From positions 1 to 18,743 of the forward strand of contig CAKUJH010000050.1 of assembly GCA_934661375.1 (NCBI GenBank): a stretch of 18,743 bases of DNA, given 5' to 3'. How positions within the stretch are numbered: position 1 is the first letter of the stretch; each line of letters begins with the position of its first letter. Origin of the DNA: an uncultured Victivallales bacterium (GTDB taxonomy: Bacteria > Verrucomicrobiota > Lentisphaeria > Victivallales > UBA1829). Positions 16,026-18,743 of this stretch are shown piece by piece. The notes under the pieces are model-generated. The model was not told where the DNA came from and made no database searches. It was given only the letters and a program-made list of their open reading frames with translations. Position numbers and translations under genes: made by a program.

Positions 16026-16829
16026 TTACTGAATGTTCAGCAGCTGTTTGAAATTTTTTGCAAAAACCGCTTCAAGCTCATCATCGGCAAGCCGTTCCGC
16101 ATAAACTCCGGCAACATACATGCCGGGATTCCGCAGCGGGAAATCGGTGGCGAAGATCAGTTTTTCCTTGCCGGCTCTGCGAATACCGTGACGCAGCATC
16201 CCCCACATATTCGGTCCGCTGCCGGAAATGTCCAGCGCCGCATACGGGTACTCCTTGATTGTATCCAGACGCGCATCATATTCCGACGGCGTCATGGACG
16301 GATGTGCAAGAATGAGATGAAGACGCGGGAAGCGTTTCAGCAGAATGCGGACCTCTTCGGTGCAATTCTTGTGCAGGCTGACGGTCATGCCCAGTTCCTG
16401 GGCGAGATCCCAGACCGGATCCAGCGCCGGCGTGTTGTAGTCATCATAGTTCATCATATAGGCAACCAGCTCGCCGATGAGTCTGACGCCCTGCTCCCTG
16501 AACGCTTTTTCCATTGTGCGGAGAGACGCTTCCACTGCAAACGGATGCACCTGAACAGAGGGAATATAAAAATCCGGAAACTCCTGATAGAACGCGAGAT
16601 TGGCATTATTCAGCTGTTCGATTTTTTGGGCGGCGTCATCTCCTTCTTTTATTTGGGCAATGACACTTCCGGCGCAGCGGCTGATCCCGACTCGTTTCAA
16701 TTCCGAAACGAATTTTTCCGGAGTCAGTTTATCTTCGAACATGGACATATCCTGTCCCGGCGGATTCACCGGATGGACATGCGCGTCGATGATCTCAAAA
16801 CCGCCCGGATTCCAGTTGCTGTACTGCAT
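16026..16829 (-). CDS. Amidohydrolase-2 family metal-dependent hydrolase
   Basis: This 267-residue protein is of normal size for the amidohydrolase-2 (PF04909-type) family of TIM-barrel hydrolases, lactonases and decarboxylases. Likely metal ligands are visible: IIDAHVHP (His17, His19), SLHKN (His153), LAHPS (His176) and ATDFP (Asp229). The start is chosen at ATG 16829 because GGAG lies nine bases before it; a GTG at 16835 is too close to that site. It leads a two-gene unit with the GH1 enzyme, 40 bases apart. A sugar lactone or the aglycone of a glycoside is a plausible substrate given that partner, but this is inference. Hairpins in its leader may be regulatory. Confidence 0.85.
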   Translation of the reverse strand: MQYSNWNPGGFEIIDAHVHPVNPPGQDMSMFEDKLTPEKFVSELKRVGISRCAGSVIAQIKEGDDAAQKIEQLNNANLAFYQEFPDFYIPSVQVHPFAVEASLRTMEKAFREQGVRLIGELVAYMMNYDDYNTPALDPVWDLAQELGMTVSLHKNCTEEVRILLKRFPRLHLILAHPSMTPSEYDARLDTIKEYPYAALDISGSGPNMWGMLRHGIRRAGKEKLIFATDFPLRNPGMYVAGVYAERLADDELEAVFAKNFKQLLNIQ

Positions 16830-16877
16830 TTTCACTTTCTCCCTGAGAGTATTTTTAGGTTATTTATCTTAGTTGCC

Positions 16878-16892
16878 GCGTAAAAAGTACGC
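16878..16892. promoter_or_regulatory. Inverted repeat in the leader of the amidohydrolase gene
   Basis: GCGTA-AAAAG-TACGC is a perfect 5-bp inverted repeat. It extends outward to TGC/GCA with one mismatch, giving a stem of up to nine positions about 50 bases before the ATG. It could be an operator or a leader hairpin. Its function is unproven. Confidence 0.35.
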
Positions 16893-16950
16893 AGCAGAAT
16901 GCAAGTACAGATCAAATCACCCAACAGGAAAAGAGTCATCTCGGTGATCA

Positions 16951-16999
16951 GTATAAAAATATACATTAGCATTTCAGCGGCATTTTTTCAATGCTGAAA
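16951..16999. promoter_or_regulatory. AT-rich region with two inverted repeats, possible amidohydrolase-GH1 promoter
   Basis: GTATA-AAAA-TATAC (16951-16964) and TTTCAGC/GCTGAAA (16972-16978 and 16993-16999) lie in the 309-base gap between the amidohydrolase start and the tRNA. On the minus strand a weak pair, CTGAAA and TATACT with a 16-base spacer, could serve as promoter. The rest of the gap shows AT-rich sequence and no coding content that I can support. Confidence 0.3.
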
Positions 17000-17095
17000 A
17001 AAAAGAAAAAACAGACTTTCTGCCGTATTTCTGAAAAAACGGAATCACTTTCGAAAAATTATGGGCGGTGAATGAATAAAAAACAGTTTTTCAGC

Positions 17096-17123
17096 TTGCA
17101 AAACGGAAAAAACGGTGCATATT
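17096..17123 (+). promoter_or_regulatory. Probable promoter of the tRNA-Ser gene
   Basis: TTGCAA (17096-17101) and CATATT (17118-17123) are 16 bases apart and would start transcription a few bases before the tRNA at 17139. TATATA just before the tRNA is too close to be the -10. Confidence 0.4.
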
Positions 17124-17138
17124 ACCATAACTATATAC

Positions 17139-17229
17139 GGAGAGATGGCTGAGTGGCCGAAGGCGGCGGTCTCGAAAACCGTTATACCCCTTTCGGGTAT
17201 CGGGGGTTCGAATCCCCCTCTCTCCGCCA
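17139..17229 (+). tRNA. tRNA-Ser (anticodon CGA)
   Basis: Acceptor strands GGAGAGA (17139-17145) and TCTCTCC (17219-17225) pair perfectly, followed by discriminator G and an encoded CCA. The anticodon stem GCGGT/ACCGT closes the loop CTCGAAA, giving anticodon CGA for UCG codons. A long variable arm (TACCC/GGGTA) makes it class II, as expected for serine. The T-arm is GGGGG-TTCGAAT-CCCCC. A T-rich run follows the CCA and can end transcription. Confidence 0.96.
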
Positions 17230-17249
17230 TTTTTATTATTCCATCAAAA

Positions 17250-17264
17250 TGTAAAAGCTTTACA
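17250..17264. promoter_or_regulatory. Palindrome between tRNA-Ser and the membrane protein gene
   Basis: TGTAAA-AGC-TTTACA is a perfect 6-bp inverted repeat 20 bases after the tRNA and 50 before the next ATG. It could be an operator for the next gene or part of a terminator. No supporting evidence chooses between these. Confidence 0.3.
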
Positions 17265-17313
17265 GTATCTTACTCCGATGCAGAAAATATGCAAAATCAT
17301 TGAAGGAGCAGGA

Positions 17314-18348
17314 ATGGACTATCTCGGTTATTATCAACTTGCTTTGCAAGAAGCGTACGGCGGAGAATTTCCCGGCATGAGCGCGGAGGAATTTGACAGA
17401 CGCTGTCCATTAAAACAAGTTCCTGCTGCGCTGAAGGCTTTGTATATGGCACTCGGAACACAACGGATTTGTCGGGTACACAGTCTGATTCCCATGCCGG
17501 AAGAGTTGACCATTATGTATTCAATGGTATCAGTTCACACGGAAAATGACATATTTTGGATGATCCTTGAAAAAGATTTGGCGGAGGAAAATCCATTGAT
17601 TCATGTTCTGCTCGAATATCGGAATGAGAATGGAATAGACACAGTGAAAGTCGCAAATGACGGAGAAACACGCTTTGCCTTGCATATGGCCAATCTGATT
17701 GCCGAAAGTGCGCGCAAGACCAATGAAATTCGCAAAAACTATTATACTAATTCATCGAATATTATAAAAAATCTTTCTCTCTTTTTTACCAGGAAGATGC
17801 GAATTTCGTATAGCTGCCTCAATATTGTTCTTTTGATTATTTTTCTGCAATCCCGAACCTGGCTTCTTTTGCCTTCGCCGTGGCACGAATTGTTGGTTTT
17901 TCTTTCCCCCATGTTTTTGGTAATTCCGCTATGCACGATATGGAGGTTGTACCTTTACTGGAATGTCTGGATTCGCAGGAATGATGATGTGTATTTCATT
18001 TCTTACAATGATGAGTTTTTGCTGATTTGCGATTTGACGCTGCATTATTTGCGTTGGAACTATCCGGATTTATGGATTGACAGCGAAACTGCCATTGCGG
18101 AATTTCACGCAGAAGTGGCTCTCAGCAATGGATCGGAGTGTTTTTGTCAATGCCGCTATGAAATAAATTCAGAAAATTCCGGCATGTTGCTATTTCCGAA
18201 TATTCCCCCGATTCCCTATTCCGCGAAAAAACAGAGTTCTGTTTTGATGCGAACTGCACTGGATGATTCCGGAAGTCTGCATTTTGTCTATGTCGATGCC
18301 CATTGCAGTTGGCGGCTGCCGAAACGTCATCGCCTTCCTGCGAAATAA
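17314..18348 (+). CDS. Hypothetical membrane protein, possible SMI1/KNR4 (SUKH)-like N-terminus
   Basis: The 344-residue protein has AAGGAG five bases before the ATG at 17314, which makes that start better than an upstream ATG at 17278. Residues about 1-140 resemble the SMI1/KNR4 (SUKH) fold in pattern: an acidic 'EFDRRCPLKQVPAALKALYM' helix, a HSLIPMPEEL loop, then IFWMILEKDL-x-x-ENPLIHV and a closing helix. SUKH domains often act as immunity proteins against contact-dependent toxins. Two hydrophobic stretches (~165-182 and ~190-210) are likely membrane helices, followed by a soluble C-terminal part of no family I recognise. It is visibly AT-richer than the glycosidase genes and lies between a tRNA and an IS fragment, which suggests acquisition. 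The fold call is tentative. Confidence 0.6.
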   Translation: MDYLGYYQLALQEAYGGEFPGMSAEEFDRRCPLKQVPAALKALYMALGTQRICRVHSLIPMPEELTIMYSMVSVHTENDIFWMILEKDLAEENPLIHVLLEYRNENGIDTVKVANDGETRFALHMANLIAESARKTNEIRKNYYTNSSNIIKNLSLFFTRKMRISYSCLNIVLLIIFLQSRTWLLLPSPWHELLVFLSPMFLVIPLCTIWRLYLYWNVWIRRNDDVYFISYNDEFLLICDLTLHYLRWNYPDLWIDSETAIAEFHAEVALSNGSECFCQCRYEINSENSGMLLFPNIPPIPYSAKKQSSVLMRTALDDSGSLHFVYVDAHCSWRLPKRHRLPAK

Positions 18349-18500
18349 TTTATTGAAAAAAGACATTGTGCAGACCGCACTTCCTCGTAAATTTCATCGA
18401 AAAAAATGGAAAAAATCTCTATTTGTTATTGCTTTTTCCGTTATGAACGATACTTTACCTCGATAACGTCCGATAAATTGCGCATATTTGATGGGATAGA
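18349..18500. other. AT-rich gap before the IS fragment
   Basis: After the TAA at 18348 this stretch has A- and T-runs but no supported gene. I see no clear terminator for the membrane protein gene and no clear left inverted repeat of the insertion sequence, although the element's end must lie within or near it. Confidence 0.4.
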
Positions 18501-18511
18501 GGCTTGAAAAA

Positions 18512-18568
18512 GCCTGTTTCCATGATTGATTATTATTCCGACCAAAAACCAACCGAAAGGAAACAGGC
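18512..18568 (+). promoter_or_regulatory. Inverted repeat able to sequester the transposase ribosome binding site
   Basis: GCCTGTTTCC (18512-18521) and GGAAACAGGC (18559-18568) are a perfect 10-base inverted repeat. The right arm overlaps the AAGGA preceding ATG 18570. In an RNA entering from outside the element both arms would be present and hide the binding site; an RNA started between them would lack the left arm. This control is known for elements such as IS10 and IS50. Here it is inferred. Confidence 0.5.
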
Positions 18569-18569
18569 T

Positions 18570-18743
18570 ATGGGAAATGTAGCGCAGAAAAACGAAAAGT
18601 CAATCTCTGGAGCCATCTGAAGGTAAAGCTGACGGATCGTTTCCAGATTCGTCAAATCTTTCCGAGGCAGAAAGAGATGTTTGACAGGCACACCCATCGT
18701 GTGGAGAATCGGATCGTAAGCATTTCCCAGCCGTACCTCCGCC
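18570..18743 (+). pseudogene. Broken DDE transposase (IS5/IS1182-like), runs off the window
   Basis: An ATG at 18570, with AAGGA eight bases upstream, reads MGNVAQKNEKSISGAI and stops at 18618-18620. From 18602 another frame (shifted by two) reads 'NLWSHLKVKLTDRFQIRQIF', PRQKEMFDRHTHRVENRIVSI and SQPYLR, still open at the edge. That text matches the mid-protein block before the catalytic region in IS5/IS1182-type transposases (xxQxxMYxxxTHxVxxRIVSISQPxxRP). Normally more than 100 residues precede it, so an internal deletion that also shifted the frame has probably joined the start to the middle. The remainder cannot be judged from here. Confidence 0.65.

Larger units (their letters stand above)
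18501..18743 (+). mobile_element. Left part of an IS5/IS1182-type insertion sequence, truncated by the window edge
   Basis: The region ends in DDE-transposase coding sequence and begins with a structured leader. GGCTT-GAAA-AAGCC (18501-18514) is a hairpin. GCCTGTTTCC (18512-18521) can pair with GGAAACAGGC (18559-18568) just before an ATG. The left boundary is not determined, because I cannot see the partner inverted repeat. Confidence 0.55.

Noticed and set aside
13342..16051. Plus-strand open frames opposite the regulator and GH1 genes
   Set aside because: They mirror genes with clear motifs (GntR helix, GH1 catalytic residues). The frames themselves show no family features.
17045..17303. 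Small frames across the tRNA (MAERGGFEPPIPERG... on minus, MAEWPKAAVSKTV... on plus)
   Set aside because: These are translations of the tRNA-Ser sequence, a well-known false-protein pattern in databases.
1..18743. CRISPR array, rRNA, phage or conjugation genes
   Set aside because: No regularly spaced repeats, rRNA sequence or structural/transfer gene motifs were seen.

Overview
The window looks like a piece of a Lentisphaerota chromosome (Victivallis-type gut or anaerobic glycan degrader). I infer this from gene content. GntR-headed/LacI-bodied regulators sit directly in front of pseudopilin-like proteins (FTLIELLVVIAIIAILAG helix, C-terminal H-X-DG motif), which are followed by very large secreted glycosidase-like proteins, including two DUF4838 proteins. 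No marker gene such as rRNA is present, so the phylum call is inference.

Layout. (1) 1-45: the first 15 codons of a leftward gene, running off the window. (2) 46-277: a divergent control region in which one perfect inverted repeat covers the -10 boxes of two opposed promoters. (3) 278-6686, rightward: regulator, pseudopilin-like protein and a ~1500-residue GH42-like protein, joined by ATGA stop/start overlaps. (4) 6691-7554: a decayed junction, holding a ~45-residue piece of thiamine-phosphate synthase (ThiE) followed in the same frame by the C-terminal tail of another glycosidase resembling the end of the gene before it. (5) 7576-7644: hairpins, one of them a good terminator for the leftward operon. 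(6) 14521 down to 7666, leftward: a consensus sigma70-type promoter with tandem decamer repeats, then regulator, pseudopilin-like protein, DUF4838 protein and a second DUF4838 protein with a CBM9-like C-terminus. (7) 16829 down to 14660, leftward: an amidohydrolase-2 family metal hydrolase and a cytoplasmic GH1 beta-glycosidase. (8) 17139-17229: tRNA-Ser(CGA). (9) 17314-18348: an AT-richer membrane protein with a possible SMI1/KNR4 (SUKH)-like N-terminus. (10) about 18501-18743: the start of an insertion sequence whose transposase reading frame is broken.

The main observation is that two convergent operons share one plan: dedicated GntR/LacI-type regulator, then one pseudopilin-like protein, then secreted sugar-active protein(s), with tight translational coupling. 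This suggests a self-contained glycan-sensing, surface or secretion, and degradation cassette, loosely analogous to a Bacteroidota PUL but with a pseudopilin where SusC/SusD would be. The cassettes would cut polymer outside the cytoplasm. The GH1 enzyme has no signal peptide and could finish imported oligosaccharides, with the amidohydrolase processing a product. That cooperation is inference from proximity.
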